DNA of 64,000 nucleotides from Kazachstania africana CBS 2517 (Eukaryota > Ascomycota > Saccharomycetes > Saccharomycetales > Saccharomycetaceae): NCBI RefSeq assembly GCF_000304475.1, contig NC_018941.1, forward strand, positions 62,001 to 126,000. Direction: 5' to 3'. The notes below the pieces were generated by a model, which was not told the origin of the DNA, made no database searches, and saw only the letters and a program-made list of their open reading frames with translations. The position numbers and the translations under genes are program-made. Shown here piece by piece: positions 9,901 to 19,283 of the stretch; the stretch's first letter is position 1, and the number at the start of each line of letters is the position of its first letter.

Positions 9901-11581
9901 CATATAAATTAGGGTTAAATTTCCTAGCTAGATCTAAGAAGTACTCACCGACATGCAATGGGGTTGAATGACAATTATCAATTCTAAAACCATCAAATAT
10001 CTTCGCATTTATTTCAATATACTTGGACATTCTTTCCCATAGATAAGGTGAATCCTCTGGACCATTACCGTAACGTAACTTCACACAATCACCCCATACA
10101 ATTACCTCTCTACGTAAGTATGCCTTTGAAGTCGAAGATGCAAAGTCAACCAATGGATTACCATCCCATATCCAGCCATTATTTGCCAGAGCGTATTTTT
10201 TACCATCTCTTCCAGTGAATCTTGTAAAATATGGCTCAAATAAAGGTTTCTTATCAGTAATTTCACCTTGTTTCGGACCATTGTCATCTAACCTTAAATA
10301 TTTGATACGATTGAATAATTGTTCTAGAATTTCGTTGACATCATCATCATAAGAACGATACAATGGTAAATTAATTTCATCTAATATTTTATTGCACTTC
10401 GTTTCATTATATTTGTTGCCATAATTTGTTTTCAAAATTTTGATTAATTTTTCAATAGAAATTTTTGAATTATTGTTTCTTTTAGAAATAGCATATAGTT
10501 TTGTATCGTCCGTTGCATACTGGCAAATGAATTTAGCCATATTCGTTATATTATCTGCATCCTCGATTTTTTGAAATTCTTCATCAGTTTTTACGCTATC
10601 CCAATGTGACCTTATTTCCAATAGAAATTCCTTCACATTTATAGCATAAAATTCCCATAGCTTTAGTGCACCTAGGACATGAACTTTAATACCGTCCATA
10701 ATTTTGAAAAGATCATCTTCTGAGTTTAAGTGTGTGGGATAGCCATAACTTTTCAAATTATGGCTAAATTCTAGAAGAGATTCATCCAATTCAATGGCTG
10801 GAGTAAGATGTGGAGCTGTGGATTGATTATAACCGGAGTCAGGGTGATCTAGTAGCCATTCTGAATTATTGGCTGTATGATTAAATACAATATCTGTCAA
10901 TGACAAGATGTTGTAGTCCTTGTGTAAATGTTCTACCATCTTCTTGACATCATCGGTGGAATCAAAGAAATTAGGATCAAATGACATTTGATCATATATT
11001 GAATAAGGAGAATCACTTTCACCACGATATTGTAACGGAGTAAAATGGATCATATTATATTTCTTAGACGCAATCTTTTGGAAGATTTTGTCCCAGTCAT
11101 CAGTGACAGATCTTCCCAGCCATTTAGAAACGACACTTTGCATAGCAATTGAGTTCAATTGTAGGAAATTACCATTAATCTTCAAGATAGGCAATGCTAC
11201 AAAATAGAACTTCCTCGTAGTCTCCAATTCGTCCTTTGCATTTCTAAACGATAGATAGAAACAATAAGGTCCAGGTCTATAGATATCTAAGGCAATTTGA
11301 TCGTCTCTATGGAAACTTGTATGGATAATTTTCTTGTAGAACTTATCCCTTTGAAATTCAGTGTTCGAGTCAGGGGGACAATTAGTCCAAACCAGACCAT
11401 CTCTCGATATGGGAGATCCAGCAGCAATTAGCAATCTAACAGTATATAATGGTGTTCCAGCATGAGCTGAATCCGGTAGGGGTAAAGAGGGCAAAGTCAA
11501 CACACCTTTACCATAGGAAGAACTCGTTATCGGCTCACCATCATCATTCAAACGTAAAAGTAAAGTTCTATTCAAAGTCAT
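6992..11581 (-). CDS. GDB1: Gdb1, glycogen debranching enzyme
   Basis: This 1,529-residue bifunctional enzyme removes glycogen branches in the cytosol. The N-terminal half is a GH13-type 4-alpha-glucanotransferase, with DIVFNHTANNS near residue 230, the nucleophile motif GFRIDNCHSTP, then the acid motif VVAELFSGSE. The C-terminal third is the amylo-1,6-glucosidase, with MRCWGRDVFIAFRGLLLTTGR, NARDAAWFF and GIPHGG-like GLIHGGSQSNCGTWMDKMGES. Both catalytic halves look complete and the length is close to the 1,536 residues of S. cerevisiae Gdb1. It works with glycogen phosphorylase, whose gene GPH1 is not at its expected place beside BUR1 in this window. Confidence 0.97.
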   Translation of the reverse strand: MTLNRTLLLRLNDDGEPITSSSYGKGVLTLPSLPLPDSAHAGTPLYTVRLLIAAGSPISRDGLVWTNCPPDSNTEFQRDKFYKKIIHTSFHRDDQIALDIYRPGPYCFYLSFRNAKDELETTRKFYFVALPILKINGNFLQLNSIAMQSVVSKWLGRSVTDDWDKIFQKIASKKYNMIHFTPLQYRGESDSPYSIYDQMSFDPNFFDSTDDVKKMVEHLHKDYNILSLTDIVFNHTANNSEWLLDHPDSGYNQSTAPHLTPAIELDESLLEFSHNLKSYGYPTHLNSEDDLFKIMDGIKVHVLGALKLWEFYAINVKEFLLEIRSHWDSVKTDEEFQKIEDADNITNMAKFICQYATDDTKLYAISKRNNNSKISIEKLIKILKTNYGNKYNETKCNKILDEINLPLYRSYDDDVNEILEQLFNRIKYLRLDDNGPKQGEITDKKPLFEPYFTRFTGRDGKKYALANNGWIWDGNPLVDFASSTSKAYLRREVIVWGDCVKLRYGNGPEDSPYLWERMSKYIEINAKIFDGFRIDNCHSTPLHVGEYFLDLARKFNPNLYVVAELFSGSESLDCLFVERLGISSLIREAMQCWSEEELSRLVHRHGGRPIGSYRFVPMHDFPFPADINVDEEYCSYDPNDNSMKCVSEIMIPKILTATPPHALFMDCTHDNEMPYQKRTVEDTLPNAALVALCSSAIGSVYGYDEIFPYLLDLVKESRVYEFKECDGIGKVKSLLNEIRENISMKSNDIEDSEMHVHHEGQYITFHRTDVKTGSGWYLIARMKFHENEAEQVLPPVILNQSKCELKFSYSLEKIGSVEETQDTQKIKGIPTKLRKLEGFDIKYEEKSETSTIIIPEDFPTGSIAIFQTQQNGIDSALDHYIRSGALKATKNLTLESLNYILFRSESEELDSSNGKVGAYDIPDFGKLVYCGLQGWVSVLQGIMFYNDLAHPLSNNLRAGTWALDYVVNRLDSYKNEPGVTEVQNWLRSRFERVEKLPSYLRPSYFALIVGILYGCCRLRAMQLMPHNIGKATVFVQSLAMTSIQMISTLNSTSILPDKNIPAMAAGLPHFSTNYMRCWGRDVFIAFRGLLLTTGRFDIAKQHILAFAKTLKHGLIPNLLDAGRNPRYNARDAAWFFVQAIQDYIHIVPNGEDILKESVTRRFPLDDTYVTHDDPRAFSCSTTIEDIIYEILSRHAKGIAYREANAGPNLDRVMKSEGFNVEVHVDWSTGLIHGGSQSNCGTWMDKMGESEKAGSVGVPGTPRDGAAIEINGLLKSCLRFVLELNSKNLFKYTEVTKNDNGKITFESWNKLLQENFEKKFYIPLDPKDDPLYDVDCNIVNRRGIYRDLYKSGKPYEDYQFRANFAIAMTVAPELFTPKYAAATLNLADKVLRGPVGMRTLDPSDYNYRPYYINSEDSDDFATSKGRNYHQGPEWVWCTGYFLRAYLHFNFLTDPRCSNDEKRRPSSFLYQQLYQRLDKHRDWIATSPWAGLTELTNKDGELCNDSSPTQAWSSGCLLDLFYDLWSAFEQE

Positions 11582-12045
11582 GGTCGAACCCTTTTTCGTG
11601 TGTGATCTTAACTTTCATGTCAAGAGTGAAGAAAACACATTAAAGCTTTTATAAAAACTCCATATTTATATTCCTTTCCTCGAGGATTAAATTGATTGAC
11701 CCTTTGTTTCGCTATTCGGTTTCCTGAATAGGAAATACTGAATGCCGGAAAACAGTAATAATTTCCTTATTCGGTCGAAAGTAGCGGAGTTGGTAACTCT
11801 ATAGTTATATAATCTAACCAGACAGTGAGCAGGAATTCATAGGGTTGCTTAATGCTGGGCTTGAAGGTAAGTCAAGTTGTTGTAGCTCCGGAGAACATTG
11901 TTCCTTCCTGTGCACTGTACTTGAAGATCCACCAAGGGAAGGGATTTGCAAGGATATTTCTACTTGGTCTGATGTCAAAAGGAGGAAAAACTTCGTCGTT
12001 ATGTCAAAATTATATAAGTACGTGGTATACATAGACACTGTATAT
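11582..12045. other. GDB1 promoter and DPM1 3' flank
   Basis: This 464-bp spacer lies between two minus-strand genes. A TATA-like CTTTTATAAAA is near 11646, about 65 bp upstream of GDB1. Short ORFs here show no recognisable protein. I did not find a clear stress element. Confidence 0.6.
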
Positions 12046-12846
12046 CTAGAAGACTAAGGAGTAGAATTGGTGGGCGACGTAAGTAACTAGCACAAAACCA
12101 AATAAAAGGAAGAGAATCAAATTGTTAGCACCGAATTTGTAGACGTATAATTCTTTCAATTGTTGTAAATATTGGATCATGACTTTTCCGGATAATTTGG
12201 ATTCACCTTCGGTTCTGACACCAAATGAGAATGGTACTTCGCCGATCTTTTCCCCATTATTTGGTAATGGTAATTTAGCTAGTAATTCCAAAGCGATTTT
12301 GAAACCTTCTTTGTTAATATCATCTTCTTTAGCCTCGAGCAAGTATTTCTTTTGCAAACCGAAGAAACCACTCATTGGGTCAGAGGCCACGGTCAATGGT
12401 CTGGCCATCATTCTAGCGGTGGAAGAAATAACTCTTCTGTATAATGGCCAGTCCTTGTCAATACCGACACCTGGAGCATATCTAGTACCGATAACAAAAG
12501 GGTTTTCCCTCAAGGAGTCGAAAAGACGTGGTACACTTTCTGGAGGATGTTGTAAATCGGCATCCATACAGATGACATAATCACCTTGAGCGTCGTAGAA
12601 ACCTCTTAAGACAGCGGACGAGAGACCACGTTCAGCGGTTCTGACGATAATCTTAACGTTGTAACCTTGCTTTTGAAGACTTTCCACTTCCTCTACTGAT
12701 CCATCTTGAGAGTTATCGTCGACGAAGATCAATTCTGTTGACTTGGACCCTTCGTTGCCCAATGCAGCAAATAATCTAGTGGTTAATGGTTTGATATTCA
12801 ATTTTTCCTTGTAAGCAGGAACAATAACGGATTGGGTGACAGACAT
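12046..12846 (-). CDS. DPM1: Dpm1, dolichol-phosphate mannosyltransferase
   Basis: This 266-residue ER enzyme transfers mannose from GDP-Man to dolichyl phosphate, the donor for N-glycans, O-mannosylation and GPI anchors. It is a GT-A family 2 glycosyltransferase. VPAYKE at the N-terminus, the FVDDNSQDGS motif near residue 42 and the metal-binding MDADLQHPP motif near residue 94 are all present. A single C-terminal transmembrane anchor covers about residues 242-264, as in the yeast-type enzyme that needs no Dpm2 or Dpm3. Length is 267 in S. cerevisiae. It matches YPR183W next to SMX3 and is a functional partner of nearby GAB1 in GPI-anchor biology. Confidence 0.97.
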   Translation of the reverse strand: MSVTQSVIVPAYKEKLNIKPLTTRLFAALGNEGSKSTELIFVDDNSQDGSVEEVESLQKQGYNVKIIVRTAERGLSSAVLRGFYDAQGDYVICMDADLQHPPESVPRLFDSLRENPFVIGTRYAPGVGIDKDWPLYRRVISSTARMMARPLTVASDPMSGFFGLQKKYLLEAKEDDINKEGFKIALELLAKLPLPNNGEKIGEVPFSFGVRTEGESKLSGKVMIQYLQQLKELYVYKFGANNLILFLLFGFVLVTYVAHQFYSLVF

Positions 12847-13109
12847 AGCTTGGATGGAGGCGATAGATTCTGGATGAGACTCTTAACACTTGACCGGAAC
12901 GATACTACGTGTTTCTAATTTCGGAATTTCCTTCTGTAATTTATAAGGTATATATATAGTGGTCGTTGTTTACACGTCAAAGGCTTTTTCCTCGATTTTT
13001 GCAAAAAAAATAGCAATCATCGTGATAAATTACAGTGAGACATTGATATATAAGATGATTTGGGTTTTATTGTTATATATGGGGATGCTGGGAATATATG
13101 GGTCCGTAT

Positions 13110-13436
13110 TTACTGTTGTTGGTCCTCACCTATATATAGTACGTTGTTACATCTGATGAAAATGTCGCCGATCGTGCCCTTGGACTTGTTGCTGACAAAT
13201 TCTTCAGCTTCTGATAGTTGTATATTGAAGTAGTTATCGGTAGATACGAGCGTGCCCCTGTATTTTGTGTTATTGAATTTCAATGTAACGACAATTTTCT
13301 TGTTTACTAGGTCCCTGAGGAATGGTTTAGGATTTATTGGTGCGAACTGCGAATCATGTGTTAGTAAAAGAATAAAGCAAAGATGTGACGATTCATTCAA
13401 TGACCAGGCGGTGCTGGGCTAACATACTTCTGACAT
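13110..13436 (-). CDS. SMX3: Smx3 (SmF), core spliceosomal Sm protein; two exons
   Basis: Exon 1 is only nine bases, 13428-13436 (ATG TCA GAA), and exon 2 is 13110-13346. The spliced product is 81 residues, starting MSEFAPINPKPFLRDLVNKK. Sm1 contains YRGTLVSTDNYFNIQLSEA and Sm2 contains IFIRCNNVLYI. SmF is part of the heptameric ring on U1, U2, U4 and U5 snRNAs. The unspliced ORF that starts at 13400 begins inside the intron and gives a false N-terminus. As I recall, S. cerevisiae SMX3 (YPR182W) has no intron, so this would be a structural difference. DPM1 is the expected neighbour. Confidence 0.94.
13347..13427 (-). other. Spliceosomal intron of SMX3
   Basis: The 81-nt intron has GTATGT at 13427-13422, a perfect TACTAAC branch site at 13366-13360 and CAG ending at 13347. 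Read through, it gives MSEVC then TAG, so unspliced mRNA cannot make SmF. Splicing restores the conserved PxNPKPFL start of the Sm fold. Confidence 0.92.
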
Positions 13437-13599
13437 GGTAGAGTGGTGGAGGCTGAATATGTGTTCTGGATATGTTGTCTCAGTTGGTGAAAATATAATG
13501 CTTATATTATGTTTATTTTTTTTTTCGCTTTCCAATATATCAATCGATGAGCTATATAAACATGTGCATACGGTTACATATGATAGAATGCATGGACGC

Positions 13600-14814
13600 T
13601 TATATTTGTGTTAGCTTTAGATCGTAATTTGGCACGCCATCATCGTATTCGAATCTTAACATTCCCCATACAAGGTCCGTGATTATTGATCCAAGGGCCA
13701 AATTGTAAACTAACGAGATAGCGTAGAAAAAATTACTATTTCCTGAACCTAATTCGATCCATAAGTAGTAGAAAATTGGGGATAAGATGATGGAATGGAT
13801 TAGTAGAAGGATGGAGATTATAAAGTAGTTCCCATAGTTCGATAAAGGTAGGAAATATAGGACGCAAGTGATCCAAAAACCAGTATCGCCCATTACAGGG
13901 TAAGGTTTAGTCAAATTCATCCAACCTAGACATAAGATGAATGCGTAAGTCTTGAAATGATCGAAACTTGTGGAAGTGAAACGCAACGTGATGGGGACGA
14001 TAAAGGAGGCAAGGAATAAATTGAAGACAGATTTGTAAAAAGGTACGAACTCCATGAACATCTCAATGAAGAAATACCACCACAGACCCAAATTTGGATA
14101 ATTCTTCTCGAAATTTAAATTTATTGTGTATGTACCATTAATAAAATTCCAATTATTGCCATTTAATTTAAAACTGATGATCATTAGGACCTGTAAGTTG
14201 ATCAAAGTAATGAGGACGAATTTGACCTTGTTCTTCGATGCTTTGAAGAAAGTTAGAATTGGAATGATGAGCAATGTAGGATATAATGACAGATACGACG
14301 CCAAACTTAGCATTATAGAGCAACCTATGATGTTGTGATGTAAAGCTAGTAACAATGTACTGAGTAATGTAGCATTAGAAAAGATAATTGTAGACTTGCT
14401 AATAAAACTTAAAATTGAAATTGGATTGATACAATACATGAGACTTGGTACCCATACAGGTAATTGTTCCTTTAATTTGGGTACTTTCTCTAATAAAATT
14501 CTTGTCAAGAAGTAAAATTGTATAGTAATCAAACACTCCACAATGAAGTATAGAGTAGTATCACATTGAAACAAATTGACGAGTTTTAATAGGAGGATTG
14601 GATGATGTACTACACCGCCATTGTACACGTTTTTCCATTGTAAACTATTCAATAAGAATAGACCTTCTTTCAATGAGCGATAAGATGTTATTGGTGTCGA
14701 GAATTCCACAGAATGGTCTATAGCAGTGGTCAAAGATGGGAACCAGTACATCGGCAGGAGCCTAGACACTACTGTAAGTGCTATGAGCGATGTTAAATGC
14801 AGGATCAAGCTCAT
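13600..14814 (-). CDS. GAB1: Gab1, PIG-U-type subunit of GPI transamidase
   Basis: This polytopic ER membrane protein is a GPI transamidase subunit. Motifs shared with S. cerevisiae Gab1 are DHSVEFSTPITSYRSL, GVVHHPILL, FEKNYPNLGLWWYFFIEMF, TKPYP and GSGNSNFFYAISLVY, and the C-terminus LKLTQI. I chose the ATG at 14814 (404 residues; S. cerevisiae 394), because similarity begins there. An in-frame ATG at 14901 would add 29 residues with no counterpart. In S. cerevisiae GAB1 is YLR459W on chromosome XII; here it sits between SMX3 and SEC23, which are neighbours on chromosome XVI. Confidence 0.93.
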   Translation of the reverse strand: MSLILHLTSLIALTVVSRLLPMYWFPSLTTAIDHSVEFSTPITSYRSLKEGLFLLNSLQWKNVYNGGVVHHPILLLKLVNLFQCDTTLYFIVECLITIQFYFLTRILLEKVPKLKEQLPVWVPSLMYCINPISILSFISKSTIIFSNATLLSTLLLALHHNIIGCSIMLSLASYLSLYPTLLIIPILTFFKASKNKVKFVLITLINLQVLMIISFKLNGNNWNFINGTYTINLNFEKNYPNLGLWWYFFIEMFMEFVPFYKSVFNLFLASFIVPITLRFTSTSFDHFKTYAFILCLGWMNLTKPYPVMGDTGFWITCVLYFLPLSNYGNYFIISILLLIHSIILSPIFYYLWIELGSGNSNFFYAISLVYNLALGSIITDLVWGMLRFEYDDGVPNYDLKLTQI

Positions 14815-15652
14815 GGTTAACGCTATATTTTCTTGCCATGTAAGTAATGAATACAAACAGTCTAAAATTTTCCCACTGTTAAATGAAAAGAATAATGTCA
14901 TTACGCGGATGACTATAGAGGCTAGACACGTACGAGATAGAAGCCTGCATATACATATATGTCAAGCCTACGATGGACTGGCGGCACTTTGGCTGAGAGC
15001 CAGCGTTCTTCAAGAAGAATTGATTACTAGGAGTCTTTCTACTCTCTTCAAGCCTACTTTTATCGCTGATTTTATATATTACAATGTCAATTGAACATAT
15101 TATCTAGTCTTCAGGTTACCTCAAGCCTCCCTCGAGCAGATGATATCTACTTGCTCAGGTTACGGTTCTTGACACTCGAACTTTCCTAAGAAACCACTCA
15201 AATAGGACTAAACAGACAGGTTACGTCCAGGAACCATAAATATATGGGACGTCAAAACATTACTCAGACATTAGCCGATGGCTAGTTTTCATTCGGTAGA
15301 CAGTACAATGCACTGAAGTGTTACTAGCTTGCATTCCTACGTTTTCGACCAAATTACGCTCAAAATTCTCGATTTTTTCTGTTCCAAGACCGCCAGCCCA
15401 GTTCATTCAGACATGACACTATTCCCTTGCATCGTCTTCCCTTCAATTGCTTCTAATCTCCCACTCTTTTACCAATCACCATACAATATATATATTTGTT
15501 CGAAATACCACGGTGGCAAAATTTTTTGGCTGTAGCGGATTAACGATTTGATTGAAAAAAAAAAATAACAAAAGCTCGAAATTACAAGAGATCTTTGAAT
15601 ATCAGAAGACAAAGACTACATCGTTAGAAGCCTTCAATTCAGTATCTGCACG
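14815..15652. other. Divergent GAB1-SEC23 intergenic region
   Basis: No convincing coding sequence is seen in this 838 bp. It has short dispersed direct repeats: AAGCCT occurs four times between 14942 and 15128, and CAGGTTAC three times at 15112, 15156 and 15217. Their meaning is unknown. An A-rich tract sits near 15556, about 100 bp before SEC23. Confidence 0.55.
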
Positions 15653-17947
15653 ATGGATTTCGAAACTAATGAAGATATTAACGGGATTCGTTTTTCTTGG
15701 AACGTTTTCCCATCCACCAGAACCGACGCTAATAAAAATGTCGTTCCTATTGGTTGTTTATACACTCCATTGAAGGAAATGGATGAAGATAACGTCAATG
15801 TTGCGCAGTATAATCCTGTTATTTGTGCAGGACCACAATGTAAATCGATTTTGAATCCATACTGTGCGATCGATCCAAGATCAAACTCTTGGACATGTCC
15901 AGTTTGTAACTCCAGAAATCATTTACCAACGCAATATGCAAACATGACTCAGGAAAACATGCCTTTGGAATTACAACATACTACCATCGAATATATCACA
16001 AACAAGCCAGTTCAGATCCCACCTATTTTCTTCTTCGTTATTGATATCACTGCTGAACAAGAAAATTTGGATTCATTAAAGGAATCAATTATCACCTCTT
16101 TATCTCTCTTACCACCAAACGCCCTAATTGGTTTGATTACTTATGGTAACGTCGTTCAATTGCATGACTTATCTAGTGAAACTATTGACAGATGTAACGT
16201 CTTCAGGGGTGACAGAGACTATCAACTGGATCAATTGATTGAAATGTTGACTGGTCAAAAATCGAATACTATGACAAACCAAATGCCAAATATGAAGATT
16301 TCACCAATGTCATTAAACAGATTTTTCTTGCCTTTAGAGACTATCGAATTTAAATTGACCCAAATTCTTGAAAATTTAACTCCAGATCAATGGTCAATTC
16401 CAGCTGGTCATAGACCAATTAGAGCCACTGGTTCCGCCGTCAACATTGCTTCCCTCATCTTACAAGGTTGTTATAAGAATGTTGCTACTAGAATCATTTT
16501 GTTTGCCAGTGGTCCAGGTACAATTGCACCTGGTTTAATTGTGAACTCTGAATTGAAAGATCCATTGAGATCACATCACGATATTGATTCAGATCGTGCT
16601 GTTCATTACAAGAAAGCCAAAAAATACTATAGCCAAATTGCTCAAAGGATAGCTGATAATGGCCATACTATGGATATCTTTGCCGGTTGTTACGATCAAA
16701 TCGGTATGTCAGAAATGAAAAATTTGACCGATCTAACTGGTGGTGTTATGCTTTTAACTGATGCATTCTCCACCGCTATTTTCAAGCAATCCTACTTGAG
16801 ACTTTTCGCAAAGGATGAAGAAGGTTACTTAAAGATGGCTTTCAACGGTATCATGACCGTCAAGACAAGTAAAGACTTAAAAGTCCAAGGTTTAATTGGG
16901 CACGCGTCCCCACTAAAGAAAACTGATGCAAACAATATAAGTGATTCTGAAATCGGTGTAGGTGGTACTTCCACTTGGAAAATGTCCTCCATTTCTCCAT
17001 CTCATAGTTATGCAGTATTCTTTGAAATTTCGAATACAGTTGCTGGTAATTCTGCTGCACAATCAATGATGATGAACGATAAACCAAGGCTTGCTTACAC
17101 GCAATTTATCACAAACTATCAACATTCTTCCGGTACAAATCGTGTAAGAGTCACTACAGTGGCCAACCAATTGATGCCATTTGGTAATCCAGCAATTGCA
17201 GCATCCTTCGATCAAGAAGCCGCTGCCGTTTTAATGGCTAGAATTGCCGTTTTCAAAGCAGAAGCCGATGATGGCGCAGATGTTATCAGATGGATCGATA
17301 GAACTTTAATCAAACTATGCCAGAAATATGCCGATTACAATAAAGATGATCCATCATCATTTAGATTGGCACCAAATTTCTCCTTATATCCACAATTCAC
17401 ATATTATTTGAGAAGATCTCAATTTTTAAGTGTTTTCAACAACTCACCAGATGAAACAGCATTTTACAGGCATATTTTTACCAGAGAAGATACCACAAAT
17501 TCATTGATTATGATTCAACCAACCTTGACTTCTTTCTCAATGGAAGATGAACCACAACCTGTTCTATTAGATTCGATCTCTGTTAAACCAAATACGATAT
17601 TATTATTAGATACTTTCTTCTATATTTTGATTTATCACGGTGAACAAATTGCTCAATGGAGAAAAGCGGGTTACCAAGATGATCTAAACTATGTTGACTT
17701 CAGGAATTTATTGGAAGAACCAAAACTAGAAGCTGCAGAATTATTAGTTGATAGATTCCCATTGCCAAGATTCATTGACACAGAAGCTGGTGGATCTCAA
17801 GCGAGATTCTTATTATCTAAATTAAACCCATCTGATAATTACCAAGATATGACACGCGGCGGCTCCACCATTGTGTTAACTGATGATGTTTCTTTGCAAA
17901 ACTTCATGGCCCATTTGCAACAGGTTGCTGTAAGTGGACAAACGTAA
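15653..17947 (+). CDS. SEC23: Sec23, GTPase-activating subunit of the COPII coat
   Basis: This 764-residue protein pairs with Sec24 in the inner COPII coat and is the GAP for Sar1 on ER-derived vesicles. The zinc finger uses Cys58, Cys63, Cys82 and Cys85. A trunk (vWA-like) domain follows from about residue 120 ([11 protein letters not shown]). Beta-barrel, helical and gelsolin-like domains come after, and [11 protein letters not shown] near the C-terminus includes the Arg that inserts into the Sar1 active site. Codon use looks biased towards preferred codons, as expected for a highly expressed gene. S. cerevisiae Sec23 (YPR181C) is 768 residues. Confidence 0.97.
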   Translation: MDFETNEDINGIRFSWNVFPSTRTDANKNVVPIGCLYTPLKEMDEDNVNVAQYNPVICAGPQCKSILNPYCAIDPRSNSWTCPVCNSRNHLPTQYANMTQENMPLELQHTTIEYITNKPVQIPPIFFFVIDITAEQENLDSLKESIITSLSLLPPNALIGLITYGNVVQLHDLSSETIDRCNVFRGDRDYQLDQLIEMLTGQKSNTMTNQMPNMKISPMSLNRFFLPLETIEFKLTQILENLTPDQWSIPAGHRPIRATGSAVNIASLILQGCYKNVATRIILFASGPGTIAPGLIVNSELKDPLRSHHDIDSDRAVHYKKAKKYYSQIAQRIADNGHTMDIFAGCYDQIGMSEMKNLTDLTGGVMLLTDAFSTAIFKQSYLRLFAKDEEGYLKMAFNGIMTVKTSKDLKVQGLIGHASPLKKTDANNISDSEIGVGGTSTWKMSSISPSHSYAVFFEISNTVAGNSAAQSMMMNDKPRLAYTQFITNYQHSSGTNRVRVTTVANQLMPFGNPAIAASFDQEAAAVLMARIAVFKAEADDGADVIRWIDRTLIKLCQKYADYNKDDPSSFRLAPNFSLYPQFTYYLRRSQFLSVFNNSPDETAFYRHIFTREDTTNSLIMIQPTLTSFSMEDEPQPVLLDSISVKPNTILLLDTFFYILIYHGEQIAQWRKAGYQDDLNYVDFRNLLEEPKLEAAELLVDRFPLPRFIDTEAGGSQARFLLSKLNPSDNYQDMTRGGSTIVLTDDVSLQNFMAHLQQVAVSGQT

Positions 17948-18064
17948 ATCAAGAAGAAGAAGAGGAAGAAAACCCTTCGTTGGAGGAAAATATTCTGTTA
18001 GGTATATAACATTAGTATATATTATGTATATAACCCCGAAGGCGAGATTATGAAAAGATGTTTA

Positions 18065-19090
18065 TTACAATTCGAAAATAGGCATGTCTAATGTTATACC
18101 ATCGAAGACGATGAAGTTATTTAGAGGTGACGATCTCTTACCAAGTATATTAACCACATCTTGAGCGATTGCACCTCCAATTATTGCAGAAACAGGTGAA
18201 AATTCTAGTCCGATTTGATTATAAAATTGTTCCAAGTAGTCACCTGATAATGACTTGGGATTAATTGTCAGGCGATCACACATCTTGATTGTCTCATTCT
18301 TAAATTCATCTAGATTACTGCAGTTCTGACTCAATAAAGTTAATGTCATGGGCAGGACGTTGGAGACCCTTTTCAGTTGTCTCTTTGTTAATTTTTTCTC
18401 TAGTGTGGGGCTGAGAAGCATTTCTCCAAAATGTTTGTATGTATTTCTCGTTGTAATCTTCTCGAATACTTTCTCGGGATCTTCATCATCTTGACGTGTC
18501 TCCACGTGCACGATTTCCCTATGAGTGGAGATATATCCAGTCTCGGTAGCTTTGATGCTTTTAAGTTTTTCATCCTCCGACTTGAACTCGATCAAGTCAA
18601 CGAAGATGTATGAAAAGAGACCGTTTGAGCCTGATAAATATAATGGGATATTGAATTTTCTTGTAATTTGATTGATTTTAAGCATCTGTTCACGATTTAA
18701 CTCAGTAGCGATGATTAAATCAAAATTTTTAAAGAAATCTTCATTAATTGAATCGACAGATTCGATATCAAATTGTAATTCTACTCTTGGGTTCAAGTCC
18801 ATTATCCGTTCCCTAACAGCATCAATCTTGTACTTTCCCACGTCTTCACAGCTCAAAAAGAACTGAGATCCCAAGTCCTCCTCACTGACCTTCGAAGCAT
18901 CCATTATATGGAAGTGGCCAATCCCACTCAGCACGATATTTTTCGTAATTTCTGTCCCAATGGATCCAATATTAATCAATAGCACTTTCGCAGACCTCAT
19001 ATTGGTTTGCGCAGCAAGACCCCAGAGTCTAATTTGTCTGTCGTACAATGCAATTTCATCTTCCGTCAATTTGCCTTCACTGCTGCTCAT
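18065..19090 (-). CDS. AOS1: Aos1, SUMO-activating enzyme E1 subunit
   Basis: This 341-residue protein is the adenylation-half partner of Uba2 in the nuclear heterodimer that activates Smt3 (SUMO). The start EDEIALYDRQIRLWGLAAQTNMRSAKVLLINIGSIG has the E1-family arginine motif and the dinucleotide-type Gly loop. SGIGHFHIMDASKVSEEDLGSQFF follows, and IGGAIAQDVVNIL near the C-terminus is also typical. No catalytic Cys domain is expected in this half. S. cerevisiae Aos1 (YPR180W) has 347 residues and the same neighbours, SEC23 and HDA3. Confidence 0.95.
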   Translation of the reverse strand: MSSSEGKLTEDEIALYDRQIRLWGLAAQTNMRSAKVLLINIGSIGTEITKNIVLSGIGHFHIMDASKVSEEDLGSQFFLSCEDVGKYKIDAVRERIMDLNPRVELQFDIESVDSINEDFFKNFDLIIATELNREQMLKINQITRKFNIPLYLSGSNGLFSYIFVDLIEFKSEDEKLKSIKATETGYISTHREIVHVETRQDDEDPEKVFEKITTRNTYKHFGEMLLSPTLEKKLTKRQLKRVSNVLPMTLTLLSQNCSNLDEFKNETIKMCDRLTINPKSLSGDYLEQFYNQIGLEFSPVSAIIGGAIAQDVVNILGKRSSPLNNFIVFDGITLDMPIFEL

Positions 19091-19283
19091 CTTATCTTCA
19101 GGTGTAAAAAGCTATTCGATATAGGCTGATTACAATTAGTGTTAATATTCCTATAGAATATTTTTTTCTAATATTAAGTATTTTTTAATAACATATTGGT
19201 ATTGAAAGAAAGAAAAAGCAAACTTATATCTCAGATTTTGTTACAAGAAACCTCCAGAAGAGCATCTATTTCAATATTTTGCA

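Noticed and set aside
14726..15094. 122-codon plus-strand ORF overlapping the GAB1 start
   Set aside because: It is antisense to the GAB1 N-terminus and has no recognisable domain. Its non-overlapping half is in repeat-like intergenic DNA, so it looks like a shadow.
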